From Neckera pumila (lineage: Eukaryota > Streptophyta > Bryopsida > Hypnales > Neckeraceae), in assembly GCA_963969595.1 (NCBI GenBank), contig OZ018414.1:15235660-15299659 (forward strand): a DNA stretch of 64,000 nt, written 5' to 3'. How positions within the stretch are numbered: position 1 is the stretch's first letter; each line of letters opens with the position of its first letter. Below, one piece after another: positions 35,363 through 48,254 of this stretch. Under the pieces are notes generated by a model that saw only the letters and a program-made list of their open reading frames with translations, did no database searches and was not told where the DNA came from. The position numbers were made by a program, and so were the translations under genes.

Positions 35363-38299
35363 ACGACATCTAACCATGCTGAGCATACTATTCTTGCTGA
35401 TTCTGTTCGTAGTTTACCTTGGAAATTTGGAACACATCGGCTGCATTCAGCTTTAAATATCTAAAGCCGTAGCCACAACTGGTGAGACATTATGAACTAT
35501 TGACAATTTTTGCTTGTTTTGTTTGAGAATAGTTATGTTTGATTTCTGCAACCAAATCGGTATTTCATTCCAACTGGCAGCTCTTGGTGTACCATGAACT
35601 GGCTTTACAAAATGAGTTTCTAAAACAACGTAGGGTCAGTTTTGCTGAGGCAATGAAGATATGTAACCTTGTGCCTAGTTTGTATCCACCTAGTTTGCTA
35701 AATACTTTTACCTCTTCAGTATCTGCTAGCCCGCCTCACTTGGCTGTGTGGCCTTGGTACGACTCTCCATCTTCTAGACTTGTACTTGTATGACGGTTAC
35801 CCTTTTACTAGTCCATGTGTATGCCATTGCTGCATGTAGAAACACGTTAGTCTTTTTCTTTTACTCTTTCCTGTTTGCAATCTATCTGTGATCCATGTCA
35901 AGTAGACGACCATTCCTCGGAAAACCGAGTCTTGAAATCGTTATGAACATAGAGTGCTGATTTTGTTCAGTTTGTTGCTTGTGTAAGAATGCTAACCTAT
36001 ATGACCATCGAGTAGCCACCAGCAAGGGGGTTTAGTGCTCCCATACATGATTTACACCACGCGTTTGTTGGCAGAGAGTCCAGGTGGCCTGCAGGGCCAT
36101 TCAAAAGCTTGTCGATACATATGTCACACTTTTGAAATGCATGGTATGGAGAAAGACTCGCGATTGGGGATATCACAATTGACACCTTCAGTGGGAAGGG
36201 TACACTCCAGGTTAGTTGGAAGCAATCTCTTCCGTTTTTTCCCTTTCATTCAGAACTTCGTTTTGCGCAAGCTTGTTTGGCTAGTTTGTACAGTACTATA
36301 GAGGACCCGGGGGAGGAAACCTGCATTCTATATGGTTTGTTTCTCCAGGCCTGATTCTTTGAAGACCCTGATCTCGGCTTGATGATGCTCTTTAAAGACC
36401 CTCATAAAATCAACAAAACCTATGGTGCAATGCAAATAGAGTTTGTTAGAAGGTTGGAATGGCCGTTGGGCTATGCAAGCCATCCAGTTTAGGGTCTACT
36501 TAAGTATTTGCAAAGAAGGGATTTGATCTCATAGACATTTGTTTTTTATAGATACAGTCGAGTCCACTCTGCTTTACACAGGACTTTGTTGCCTTCCATA
36601 TAGAATGCTGGGTCTGCACGACAGGTTCCCTGTATTCAGTATTGCAAAACCTTTGGCAGAACTTTGTTTTTTCATGGTAACAGATATTCTATGAGACCAA
36701 AAAATTTTGTTGATAGACTCGGTATCTTGATAGGGGTATGACTTTTCAACCTGTGGGCGATCTATTACTTGGAAACAGAATGAAGCTCAGGGACCAAATC
36801 TACAAAGTTCTAGTAGCTGCTCCCATTTTATTCTCTTTAGAACATCCTCACCTGCAGCTTGCGGAAATGATGTATTATTTGTTTCTGTTATTACTATCTG
36901 CTGTACCAGCCAGGTATTCAAACGCTACTCTTAGAAAATGGTCAATCTTTTCTGAATTGATTTTTACATTGTAATCTTTCTGCTGCGCAGTTCTCTCATC
37001 ACAGCTATTGTGGAGGTGTAAATGTATATATGATCCAAGGCTATCCCCAACGGGCTTTTTTTTCACAATGGACTCGAGGTCGACGTTATGATTCGTATTG
37101 ATCCAAGGCCACCTTGTCGAACTTGAACAGGCGTCCATCTTCCCCGCTTTTGCACCGTGAGGGAGGTGGAAATGCAACTGAAACTTTTTGTTTTTCATAA
37201 TGGAAATCAAGGTTGGCCAATGGATTTGGTTTTCCAAAGGTGGTGTTTTAAAATTCTCCCTGCTTGTGAGGAAGGCCTACATGTAAGCAAAACTTGGATT
37301 TACTTCTCCCTACTTTTTGAAAAGCCAGGGAGAATGCAAATGCCGAGTGCTTGCTCCACTCTAAGCTTATTGTATACATGGAGACATGATTTGGTTCTCT
37401 TGGAACCTAAAAAAATTTCCTCTGCACAGGGTTGATTTATCTCATGGGAATTAGAAGCAAAGAGTTCCATCATATATGTTCACAGTTTGCTGATTGATGT
37501 AGTAGCTTTTATTATTAGTTAGATGTCTTTAGGGGTGACGTGCATCACGCCGGAGAGAGTTTTGTGTGTGCCCAGCACTATGGTCACCTGTTGCAAAATT
37601 CAACCTACAAGTCTGTCTAAATTGAATACTGTTTGAACATGAGAGTTTAGAGTTCATTTGGGGTAAATCTATATAATTAGCAATTTAAAAATTCATGGTT
37701 TATTCAATGGCCTTAAAAATACATACCCATTAGAATTTAGAAGTTTTTTTCAATTGTTAACCAAACTCAACCAAAATTAACTTACAAGACATTGCAAGCC
37801 TGAAGAGCATTTTGAAAGTCAAACCTCAATTTTCACATAGTTCTTGATTTTGAATGCTTTTCAATTTAATGAAAAAAAATGTAGGTCCAACAATCTACTT
37901 TTCATTCCATTTTAATTTTATTTGAAATTGTTAAAAAATTATTATCTTGATAGTTTAAAATACACCATTTTTGAACTTTTTCTTTTGAATTTTTCTTAGT
38001 GAATACACCAAGAATTTATTTCTCCAAAGAAGAAAATACAAATAAAAAACACAAATTACTATAGAAATTTTGATTCTAACACATTGAGCTTGCTATTGCA
38101 ATAATTATTGAATATTTGAATTTATCAAAAGATGGATGTTCTAAAAAATATATTTGAAATTGACAAAGGCAACTTCTATGCCTTTCCGTTATACAAAATG
38201 AAAAGAAACCAATTTTTTTTTAATAAATCAAGCTTGGATATTCTTGGCTTGTAGTTCTCCAAAACTTACATAATTTTTTAATTTCATTCCTTTATAAAA
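35363..38299. other. POLH 3' flank and intergenic stretch, no further gene seen
   Basis: 35363 to about 36000 probably includes the POLH 3'UTR. Beyond it only short frames occur, none with a recognisable motif or convincing splice sites. From 37.6 kb the sequence becomes AT-rich repeat DNA. Confidence 0.5.
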
Positions 38300-39480
38300 A
38301 CTACATTGCAAGTGCTACCAAGACATTTTTGGTGCAATATGATCATTTAAAGAATTAAAAAAACTTATTCTTCTACTCAATAGTAATGAACTTGAGGCTC
38401 GTTGGTGTTAAAGTGAACACGCTTCAAATTCATCTTTTGACTCTTCTTATGCTTTGTCATGGCGGATTTCAAAGGAGTTGACTTGCAAGCCAATGGTGAG
38501 GCTTTTTTAAGTGATGAAACAATGTATGAGCCCTTGTCTTTGTTTTCTTCATCTAGTCTTGATTCTTCATACGAAATATCCTTTTCTCCTCGTTCATTTG
38601 CATCTTTCAAAGAAAGTTGTGAAAAATCAAAAGAAATATTCGAAAATTCAACATCCATGTGGGATTTGAATGCTAAGTATTGAAAGTATTCCATTGACAA
38701 GGTCAAAGTAGCCATGATAAATTGTTTGAGCAAAGTGTACTTGAGAAATGATGTTTGTAATGTTATATTTGCAATCGAATGTGTAATATTTGTAGAAATA
38801 AAGTTTACATGAACTCTAAACGATTGTTTTCATTTGGCTTGACATTGTCATGACTTCTTATTTATAAGTTGAAGAAAGCAATTCTTTATAGTAAAAGTTT
38901 GAAAAATGTAAAAGTTTAAAATGTAAAAGTTTAAAATATAAGTCTAAAATGCAAAGGTTGAAATTTAAAATTTAAAAGCTAATAATGTAAAAGTACAAAT
39001 TGTGGAATAGGCAAAAAATGTAAAAGGTGTATCGCCTCCAATTTTTTATAGCCTCCAATTTCTATTCTTTGTATAGACTTTATGGGTCAATATCTACAAG
39101 TTTGATGAATAATTGTAGAAAAGTAGAAAAGATCTACTTTGTGACAAAACTAGGTTGAATTTTGATCATGACATGGTAGAAATGAAACATGATAGAAATG
39201 AAAATGCAATTTAGCATATATTTTCAAGATTGATTGAAATAACAAATTCCCAAATGCCCCAAATTGAATTGGATTCAAACTCATTTGTATTTGAAATCCA
39301 CTACACTGATAATGAAAATTCAGTTTTATCACACTCAATTATTGATTTAAAAATGCTGAGAAAATTTATTCTTGATGAAGATTTTTACCAAAAAACATCA
39401 ATTTACAGAGATAGGGGAATCTCTAAAAATGTTGTAGTTCGTAAAAATATTCATCAATGGTAAAAAACTTATTGAACATT
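38300..39480 (-). repeat. Small-ORF repeat family, copy B (ORF intact)
   Basis: Minus-strand copy of an element also present at 21590-22330 and 41890-42520 on the plus strand. The shared part includes an upstream block (39060-39470 here, 41890-42240 in copy C), a TATA-like CTTATAAATAAG (about 38856-38868 on plus), a leader, and then the ORF. The ends of the element are not defined. Confidence 0.65.
38377..38715 (-). CDS. Small hypothetical protein (112 aa) in a repeated element
   Basis: ATG at 38715, in the context TTTATCATGGCTAC conserved in copy C (TTTATTATGGCTAC), gives 112 aa starting MATLTLSMEYFQY. The middle is rich in Ser, Asp and Glu (FSQLSLKDANERG, YEESRLDEENKDKG). The end is strongly basic (TPLKSAMTKHKKSQK) followed by KRVHFNTNEPQVHYY. 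I do not recognise the family. The RVHF tetrapeptide with hydrophobic residues after it resembles an RVxF protein-phosphatase-1 docking site, but that is inference from a short motif. A TATA-like box lies about 150 bp upstream. It may be a host gene fragment carried by a transposon, or the element's own product. Confidence 0.45.
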   Translation of the reverse strand: MATLTLSMEYFQYLAFKSHMDVEFSNISFDFSQLSLKDANERGEKDISYEESRLDEENKDKGSYIVSSLKKASPLACKSTPLKSAMTKHKKSQKMNLKRVHFNTNEPQVHYY

Positions 39481-39709
39481 TTAGCTCTAATAATGAAATT
39501 TAGTAAACTAAAAGAGAGCATTATTTCATTATAGATATTTCTTGCCTTCATAATTTATGACATTTAATGTGCTTCCAAGGATAGTAATTTCAAATTCTAA
39601 CTTTATACCAATCAAATTATAGTAATAAATACTTGTTGAGTTGTTTTCAATTTGGATTGATGATGCTGAATAAGGTAGAGAAGTCCATTGTGGAAAAAGA
39701 TATGGACAA

Positions 39710-40300
39710 GCCTTGTTTCCAAATAGCCTCAAGTTTAAGGGAGGGCTCCCTCCATTTGAACCCTCCAGATGGATCCACAGTAGAGATGGCAGGGTGGGCT
39801 CCTATGTCCTAGGGGCATTTGGGGTTTTGCTTGGCTACCAACCCACCTCATTGTATGGGAAAAACACTAAAAAAAAATTCTTTGCATTTGGGGTCCTAGT
39901 TGTAATGTCAAATGTTTTATATGATTTTTATAAAACCAAAAGATCTTAGCTAGAAATAGAGGTTAACTCTTCATATTTAATCCTAAATGGCGCTATGTGC
40001 CTTGTTACTAAAGCTACGCGCCTAACGATGCTCGGTTTGCTTTAGGCCTAAATCCTACTTGCTCTGCTACATAGGTTTAGGTACTACAATATAATTATAA
40101 TATTTCATTTTCAAGGAGAACCTTAAGGTAGATGGATTGAATTCCGGCGGAGGCAAAAATTCTGCATGGACAAGCAGCTAAGCAAAACCCAAGCAACCAG
40201 GTCCATCTGCACCATGGATCCATCTAGAGAGCTCAAATGGAGGGAGTCTTCCCTCAAACTCAAGGCTGCTTGGTTGCTTGGATGGACAAGCCCATTGTAA
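39710..40300. mobile_element. Foldback element (about 590 bp) with long imperfect inverted ends
   Basis: The left arm GCCTCAAGTTTAAGGGAGGG ... CTCCCTCCATTTGA ... GATGGATCCA is mirrored at 40200-40300 (TGGATCCATC ... TCAAATGGAGGGAG ... CCCTCAAACTCAAGGC). The inner sequences GGGTTTTGCTTGGCT and AGCAAAACCCAAGCA also pair. There is no ORF and no clear target duplication. It may be the scar of a DNA transposon. Confidence 0.6.
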
Positions 40301-40760
40301 ACCAAATTATAATGACTCCACTATGCATTTCAAAATCTGAAATGTACACTAACAATACAATTTTTGCCCACAATGAAGTTGCTCTCACATTTATCCCTAA
40401 CCCCTAAGAATCTACAAGGGAAGCTAATGTAGATTTTAAATGGTTTTGGCAAAAGAAACTATGATATGAGTAAAATCCGAACATCATGTCTTCACTTTTG
40501 CAAGTTTTGATTTCCTTCTCATTCCTACAAGAACACATTCACAACTATAACCATGGAGCGCCAAGTGACCATGCTAATCACATTATTGAAAAATGGACAA
40601 AAATTGGCTTGTTGACAACATCCCTCAATGTACAGTAACTACTTCATCCATTTCTTGTAGCTCTATTAGTAAACTCTTGAAAACATTATGCATAATCTAA
40701 AGAATGGATGCCAATTCTCTCAATTAGGGGCTACTGGACTCATCAACTCATCAACTTATT

Positions 40761-41058
40761 AAAGTGGATGCATCCAAAATCACACCCCACCTAAAACTGC
40801 CATTATCACTCTATGTACAGTACATCTCCCAAAATCAATATGTAGGTATACTGAAGAAACATTTTCAGAACCTCTACCCCAAAAAAACTGTGACCCTTCA
40901 TAACTTTTGCATATTGTATCCAAACGGCAAGTTTTCAGGTGCATTGGAACCTCTTTTCACTTGCCAACAAGAAAAATCTAAAAATGTGACCAATCTAATA
41001 ATAGTAGTATCTAGGCACAGTAGCAAAAATCCCGGGCAATTTAGGAGGTACCCACTTT
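40761..41058. repeat. Dispersed TIR-like repeat, family D, copy 3
   Basis: The left end AAAGTGGATGCATCCAAAAT is inverted at the right as ATTTAGGAGGTACCCACTTT. The interior matches 994-1275 (TTGGAACCTCTTTTCACTTG, then CCAACAAGAAAA). About 300 bp and non-coding. Confidence 0.6.
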
Positions 41059-41889
41059 TCTCTGGGACACCTTTTTAGGGAGGTCGAAATTTCGCTTGCA
41101 CTCTCTCTCTCAGTAATTTCAAAACCTGTCAAACTCCATCCCAGAATTGCGCCAGTGCTATGAAGGCTTGTGGCAGGTACTGTTCAGAAGAGAGAAAAAA
41201 AAAAGAGAATTCACTGTTGAAAATGCTGACACCAGGAGAGTGAGGACACCAAAAAAGAATTGTAGCACCAGGACACCCCCTCCAAAAGGTGCAGCTTGAG
41301 CCAGATCTTGGCATCAATAGCCTCTGGCCATTTTCCAGCTCCATTTTCCAGCAGGCCCATATTGTATCTGTACTGAAATGATGCTCTCTTTCAGTCCACT
41401 ATAAATTTCATTATTAGGGGTAAAATGGTCAATAAGTTTTTTACTCTTGATGAATATTTTTATCAACTAGAGGAGGCAACCCATTTCCGATCACTTAAAG
41501 AATTACGCACATCTACAGGGCGGATTTCTTCAGTGGGGAAATTTTCCTAGGTGCAAAAATAGAGTTCACAATGTTTTCATAATTTTTCAGATTTTTATTT
41601 CTCAAAACATATTTACTACAACTTTTTTAGTTGAAGATTTTGTTCTATCTATTTTGGTCATAGAGACTTTCCTATTTCCAACCAAGGGTTGGTTGCAAAA
41701 TCCACCAAAGGTTGCTTGCAATATTGAGAGTCTTAGAGGCAATCCTAATGTGCCACAACTGCCTTGGGAACCATGCCATGATTAATCACTGGTCATCTCC
41801 TCCTTCATGGAAAGAGAGCAACATACATAGCCACAATGGGGCGTCGATTAAGAATGAGTTGCCTCCCCTACAACATTTTCACTGATTTC

Positions 41890-42520
41890 AGACCATTTTC
41901 TTTGAATAGTATTGATATCTATGCTCTTTGGTAAAAATCTTTATCAAGAGAGAGAAACATATGGCATTTTCAAATCAATGATTATGAGTGTTATAACACT
42001 GAATTTCCATTATTCATGTATTGGGATTCCAAATATAAATGAATTTGAACCAAATTCAATTGGAGGAATGTGCGAATTTGTTGTTTTGAAAATATATATG
42101 CTAAATTGCATTTGCAATTCTACCGCATCATGATCAAATTTCAACCTAGTTTTGACACAAAGTGGATCTTTCCTACTTTGATACAACTAGTTATCAACTT
42201 TTAGATATTGAACCAGGTAAAACAAAAACTTGGAGCCATAAAATGCCTTTTACATTTTCAACTTTTACATCTTTCAGCTTTCACATTTTCCAACTTTCAC
42301 TATGAAGAATTGCTTTCTTCAACCTATAAATAAGAAGACATGCCAATGGGCCATGTCAAGCCAAATGTGAACAAAAGTTTAGAGTTTGTGCAAACTTTCT
42401 TTTTACAAATATTACACATTTGATTGCAAATATAGCATTATAAACATCACTCCTCTAGTACATTTTGCTCAAACAATTTATTATGGCTACTTTGACCTTG
42501 TCAATGGAACACAATTAATT
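41890..42520 (+). repeat. Small-ORF repeat family, copy C (truncated)
   Basis: Matches copy B from the upstream block through CCTATAAATAAGAAG and the start TTTATTATGGCTACTTTGACC. After about 12 codons the match stops in an AT-rich unrelated stretch, so the ORF is truncated. Confidence 0.65.
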
Positions 42521-45500
42521 GATTTTTTTTTGTAATTAATTAGTGATTAGTTTTAGAAAACTCTTGGTAGAAGATTTTTCTGAAATTTCTTTTTCCCCTA
42601 TATTGGCCTAGCTGAAACTACAACAGTAGTGGCACAGAAACCCAGAATTCCAAATAAAAAATTATTAAGAAAAAATTAAAAAATTCTATCCGACTGCTCC
42701 GGCAAGCAGTCAGAGTGTATGACTGCTCACCAAGAGCACTTTTCAAAGTTGACAAGCCATGCATGAAATAGCATGGCATGTCAACTTAGAACGGCCCTCT
42801 AAGGGGCTCAAATTTTCTCTAATGCCTCAGCCTTAGGACTTAATAATAGGTTTACCGTTGAACACTTCAAAATCCCCATTGAAACTATCCTGCAAACATC
42901 CCATTCAATATGAGTGTATTTAACATTTATGGCTTCAAATAATGAAATTAAACAAACTATAAATTCTATCCACATATTGTACAAATATTAATTTATTGGA
43001 CCCACTAAGGTAATTAGGTCAACCTCCCTATTTGTGCAATGTGACATTTTTGCCACTTATGGTCAATATTTTACATTTATACTTTATTTTTTTGATATAT
43101 ACACTAATATTATTATAGCACAATTTCATTTGACCACCCTTCACTATAGATTTTCCTGACTATGTCCATTTTATCATGTACATGAAATTATCTGTCCACA
43201 TCTATACTCATTGTACTATGAAAAATTTGCACAACCTCTATTTGTTATGGCTAACATATCAATAAAAATTCCTACTACATGATGTTTTTCTATACCCTAA
43301 TTTAACTCTACTAGAGTATGTAGTATGTCATGGACCCTATAGTAGCCCTACCTATCATATAAAACTTCTCTACTTTGAAATAATTGAATCCTATCTTTAA
43401 TTCACATAGTTTTCTAAAAAATCAACAGAGATCTCCCAAGAGATCTCTCCACTTAGTGTTACCAATACAAAATGTCAAGAATACCACTAATGTTGACTAC
43501 ACTTAACACCAATATGAATACTATTAGTCAACTAAATCAGAATCAAAACTAGTCAATTAATAGAATAAATAATATTAAATTAAACATTACACAAAACATC
43601 ATTATTGGTGTAGGCATTTTTTCTTCATCTCCTATTGTTAAAGAAACTATTTTAGAACATCACCCAAAAAACTTTGCCCCTTCATAACTTTTGTATACAA
43701 TATCCAAACAATGCACTCTTTGGTGCATTAAAATCTTATATATATATATATTGTATGTGTGTGTATTTTTTTATCAATCTACTAATAGAAATTGCATCTT
43801 CAATTGAAGAGAGATCACTATAATAGCTCCAAGCAACAATTAACTTGAGTGGAGTTATTGTAAGTATTGTAATACTCCGTTACAACACAAAAGCAACAAG
43901 AGAGAAACTGTGTAGGAGGGCACCTATAGTAAGTGACTTCAATATTTCATAACATTGTTTACCAACGAGGGAGAGGTCCTTCTTGCATAATTGTAAAAGA
44001 ACCTACTACAATGAACAAAATTGTATTATATAGTTCCTTAACCAATCCCAATCCTCAATTAACCCCTAAAATTCCAACGTGTTCTTCTCATCAAAAATCA
44101 CTCAAAATTGCCATTTCTAATGCAAAGAACCAAAAAAAAATTAATTAATGGCAATTCTTTTGCATATCTAATCGTAAAATCGTGCAATAGACCAATATGA
44201 GATTGTGCAGAAGAATTTCAGAGTCTTTAATTTCATAGATTGCAAGATAAATGTGTTCAAAATGAAGAAAACATGGTTTGAGGGCACCATGGCAAACGAA
44301 TGTATGACACTTTGAATCCTCTTAAATTCAAAATATTTGCACTATATAATTTGAATTGAAAAAAATTTAATCATAAACAATTGAGATGAGAATATAAAAA
44401 AAATTGTAAATAATAAATAATAAATAATTTTAATTCTTTAAAAATTAAATTATTGAAATAGATACAAGATAGAAGAAAAAACTAAATCATTCATTGTTCA
44501 AAGATGGAATTAGAACACACTAAATCCAATGGTAAGAGTTTTCTAACAATCCAATTTAAACTTGTGGAAATTTTTGTTTAAAAATAGTGTGAAAATTGAG
44601 CTAAAACAAATCCAATATGTTATTTTTTCAAAAAAATGCTCTATTTGCTTGCATAACTTTCACATCACAAGTCCAAATGGAATGAGACAAATCTTTTCAT
44701 GTAGACAAAAATGCAATCTATGAGGGAATATAGTTATTTTTATTTCAAGTTTGTATGGATTTCTTTTGTGGTCTGCCGAGTTGAAATTTTGAACTTATTA
44801 TGGTATAACTTTTGCTCCTAAACCTTGATTGAAATAAAAATGATATTCTCCAAATGTTAATAAATTTTTCTATCTTATTAAAAGTTTCAAAAATTTTGCC
44901 AAATATTGCACTCATAGGAGCCTACCTCTAGTTAGAAGTTAACTAATAAGTCCCTCTGAGGTATCTAACAAAGTATGATACCTTCCCAATATGAAGACCA
45001 CTCCCTAGTTATATAATGTTATGAATACCATGAAAAAGAGAGGTGAACTTTACACCTAACATTGTTTACCAATGAGGCAAGGGTCCTTTCTACATCCTTG
45101 AAAAGGAGCCCTCTACAATGGACAAAATTGTCTTCTATGGTGGCCTCTTACCCAACCTCAATCTTTGAGTTAATTGAAAAGTCTTTCCAGACAATGTCCG
45201 AGGAGTGCTGAGGTTTAGTTATGACTTAGCCAAGGATTTAGCCTAAATTTTATAAAGATTTCCAAATGACGCAGAGAATATTGGGACGAGGTATTGCCCC
45301 CCAAAATGCCAAGTTAGGAAATCAACCAGGTAGGATAAAAAAATTCCTGCAATTTGATTGACTACTATAACATTACTTAGGATATTTACCATTCAAACTT
45401 GTTTTTTTGGTGGGCAACCAAAGGAAGGAGAGGGACAGGGCGGAACTTTCTGGCAAATTAGATATTCTAACTGGCTTGTACTTGCTAAATTGGCTAGAAT

Positions 45501-46900
45501 ATAATGTGTGTTTACTGCGGCTTGTGAGAGAGCGTTTAGTGTGCAAAATTTGATCAAAATTTGTATTGGAAATAGGCTTGGAATTTAAAAGCAATGCTTA
45601 GGATTACATTAGAAAATCTAGTTGAGGAGTTTGATTATATCATTGATGATGTCATCCTTTGTGGAAGAATGAAATTAAGTATCGCTTCTTGTATGCTAAC
45701 TCCTCAAGTTATTTGTGTTCTTCGATTTGAACAAGTCCAAGTAATGCTTCTTGTTTGTATAGTGTACCTGATTGTAAGAAAAGCCTAGTGTCTTGACCTA
45801 CATGTTTTTTTGTACTAACCAACCTTCGAAAAATGTTTGGATCCTCTTTTAAATCCTTATGTTTTCCAAAGGCTACATCCTTGGCCCCTAGACGGTGGGG
45901 TCCCAGGTTCAACTCTTGCCAAGGATACTATATTTTTAAAATGCTTATGAACCCATCAATAGCATGACACACAAAAACATAAACAACTATACACGCAAAA
46001 GTCTGTAAAGATGCCAAAGTGAGAATTAAGGAAACCTAGCAATTTGTCAAATGGCAAAGAAAATTCTAGGATTTAATCCGAAAGAGGTGAACCTATCCAT
46101 CACGAACCTACTGCTTGGACTGAAGATGCCACAATACTAACTATTGTATAGTGGGACGCCCTCACACAAGGGCCTCACGCTTTGTTAAGCGTGCATAATG
46201 CCCTCATTATGCATGTCTGGCATTGTAACGCGTGCCAAGCACGCATAACGAGGGCATTACACCTTGTAATCGAGGACCATTCTCTATACGACTTAGCTCG
46301 AAAGTGCTTAACGGTGCCTGGACTGTCATAACCAACAGACAAGCGAATCTCAGTGATGTGTCGTGCTACCATTGACTTTCACCAAGGCAGTTCTGTACCA
46401 GAACTATCGACACTTGCTTGCAATGGATTTTCAATCCAACTTGGGACTGGTTCGATGTTCTTGCCAGCAAGGCACTTGCTCGTTAACAGAAACCTGTAAT
46501 TTGTCGCTTCATTGACAGAATATGGTTGAATATGTCTTCGTTAACGAAAACAAACATCGCTTGTTGCTTTTGTTGAGGCGCTTACAAATACCTTAACATT
46601 TTAACAGATCATGATGTAGATTAATCATCTGCCTTCAAACAGCAATTAATTGGATTTGTTACAGACGAGAATGTCTTCGTGGAGATTGAGTTTGTCCAGT
46701 GTGATTCATTAATGTTGAAAATTGCGGAGGAGTGAACATTACTCCGCCTTCAGTCATTAATCCATACATATATCAAACAACCTTCAGAAACCGTCTGGGT
46801 CATGAGTGCCATTTTGAGCCTTCATACTCGTAACACACAAAAATTCTGACCTTGAAGATGGAGAGCTTGATATAATGACTGTCAGTACTTAGAATAATGC
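42521..46900. other. AT-rich intergenic stretch with repeats, no gene seen
   Basis: It contains a family-D fragment (43640-43735), a TTAA-family copy (from 44059) and a roughly 120-bp direct duplication: CATTGTTTACCAACGAGG at about 43953, and CATTGTTTACCAATGAGG at about 45060. A short palindromic stretch lies at about 46160-46270 (GCGTGCATAATGCCCTCATT, then AAGCACGCATAACGAGGGCA). No convincing ORF. Confidence 0.5.
44063..44930 (+). mobile_element. TTAA-family element, right end lost
   Basis: TTAA at 44059-44062, then CCCCTAAAATTCC. The interior matches the complete copies (CACTCAAAATTGCCATTTCTA, and GCATATCTAATCGTA, then GATTGCAAGAT). The right terminus is not recognisable, so the end coordinate is approximate. 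Confidence 0.6.
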
Positions 46901-46904
46901 TTAC

Positions 46905-47311
46905 CTGCCTTTCTTACTGGAGATTGTTTCTGCTTCAGGCATTGACACCGAGACACATGTGAGCTCAATTTCTTTTCCATCGACGCTGCACCGAATCATG
47001 TCTAGCAGTTGGTCATGCATCTGCAGATAGCAACAAACTAGCTTGGGATGGGAGGAATGACGTTGAGGAGAACGTCCTTCCTTCCTCCGAAGGCCCCTGG
47101 CATGGGCGATCGTGCAGTTGTGGGATCCTAATAATCTTATGCGCTCTAAGGTATCTCGACTCTGCTCTTGTTCGGCCTGGAATACAATCAAATCAGATTC
47201 CTCTCTCAGGATGGCGCATCCAGGAAAACCAGGGCGTACCAGATCTCGAATGTTCCACGATCGATCGACGCAATCAAGCAAGAAACCGCAAGAGTTCAAC
47301 CTCATTTCCAA
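46905..47311 (-). CDS. Candidate coding exon(s) of an unidentified gene
   Basis: An open frame of 136 codons with balanced composition, unlike the AT-rich surroundings. It begins MEMRLNSCGFLLDC at 47311 and includes SWNIRDLVRPGFPGCAIL and RDTLERIRLLGSHNC. It runs to a good donor, GGCAG|GTAAGC (46905|46904), where the frame would otherwise stop. Inside, GTTTGTTGCTATCTGCAG before ATGCATGACCAACTG looks like a splice acceptor, so an in-frame intron may be included. The frame ends near IELTCVSVSMPEAETISSKK. I do not recognise the protein, and no following exon was found on the minus strand. It could be the 5' part of a truncated gene. Confidence 0.4.
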
Positions 47312-47655
47312 CTAACTGGCGAAGCGAGTCTCTCTTGAAGTCTTGTCACCCTTTCCTGTTCATCCTGTTGTGTCAGCCACGGACGCAAAATCCAATTCGT
47401 TCCTCAAAACAAAAACAAAGCTGTGCGAATGGCTGGCTGACTTCCTTGTACGGAATTTTCTCGACATGGACAAAAGACCCGGATTCTCGATTTCGTACAA
47501 GGCAAAATTCCAGGGAACAGGTGACGGAAGCAAAGTGAGTAATATAAACAGAAAGGTAAACACGTGCGTGAACCCCCATTGGCAGAATGGGGAGATTCGG
47601 TGGCATCCGGGGAGGTTGCTATCTCACCAAATTGCTTGGACTGCGTACGCTAATA

Positions 47656-47775
47656 ATTTTGGTGCGGAGTGGCACGCAGGGGACTCGCAGCAGCCACCAG
47701 GCTAATTTTGGTGTGGAGTGGCACGCCGGGGACTCGCGGCGGTAGCCACCAGGCTAAGTTTCGTGCGGAGTCGCA
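47656..47775. repeat. Short tandem repeat, about 2.3 units of about 54 bp
   Basis: TTTTGGTGCGGAGTGGCACG ... GCCACCAGGCTAA is repeated immediately as TTTTGGTGTGGAGTGGCACG ... GCCACCAGGCTAA. A third start follows (TTTCGTGCGGAGTCGCAG). Confidence 0.85.
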
Positions 47776-47826
47776 GACGATCGGATTAATCAATCGATTC
47801 TGTAGTGCATGTATTGCAGTGCAAAT

Positions 47827-48254
47827 AGGGGTTGTCACGCATCCTCGGAGAATGACATTTCTTCAAAGTCGGAGAATTCCAGGCAGAAAAGGAGGAGCCA
47901 ATGGTGAGCCTTGTGCTTGGAGGATGCGTGACACTCCTTTCTGGTGCTTTGATGAGTTCTCGGAGAGTGAGTTACCACATCCACAACGGTGAAATTTCAG
48001 AGAGGTTGCGGAGAGGTCAAATTCCAGGAGGTGGTGAAATTCCGGCCGCGGAGGGACAAAAAGCAGGAGCGGAAAATGAAAAAATTCTCGGAGAAAATTG
48101 TTGCGGTCCAGTTCTTCACCTGCGGAGGAGAAGAAAGCGAGGCTTGAATTCTCCGAGAATTGGAGCTCTGCCCGTCCCGTGCAGCCACTGGAACGGCGCC
48201 ACGTGCCAATTCTCGAAGAATTCGAGCCTGGGAGAAAGATGCGTGACAACCCCT
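47827..48254. mobile_element. TIR element (428 bp) near the VWA gene
   Basis: The left end AGGGGTTGTCACGCATCCTC is inverted at the right end, GATGCGTGACAACCCCT. Direct 3-bp repeats AAT flank it (47824-47826 and 48255-48257). An additional GGATGCGTGACACTCC lies inside at about 47920, so the element may be compound. It is GC-richer than other repeats here. I cannot assign the superfamily; the sequence has no ORF of note. Confidence 0.6.
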
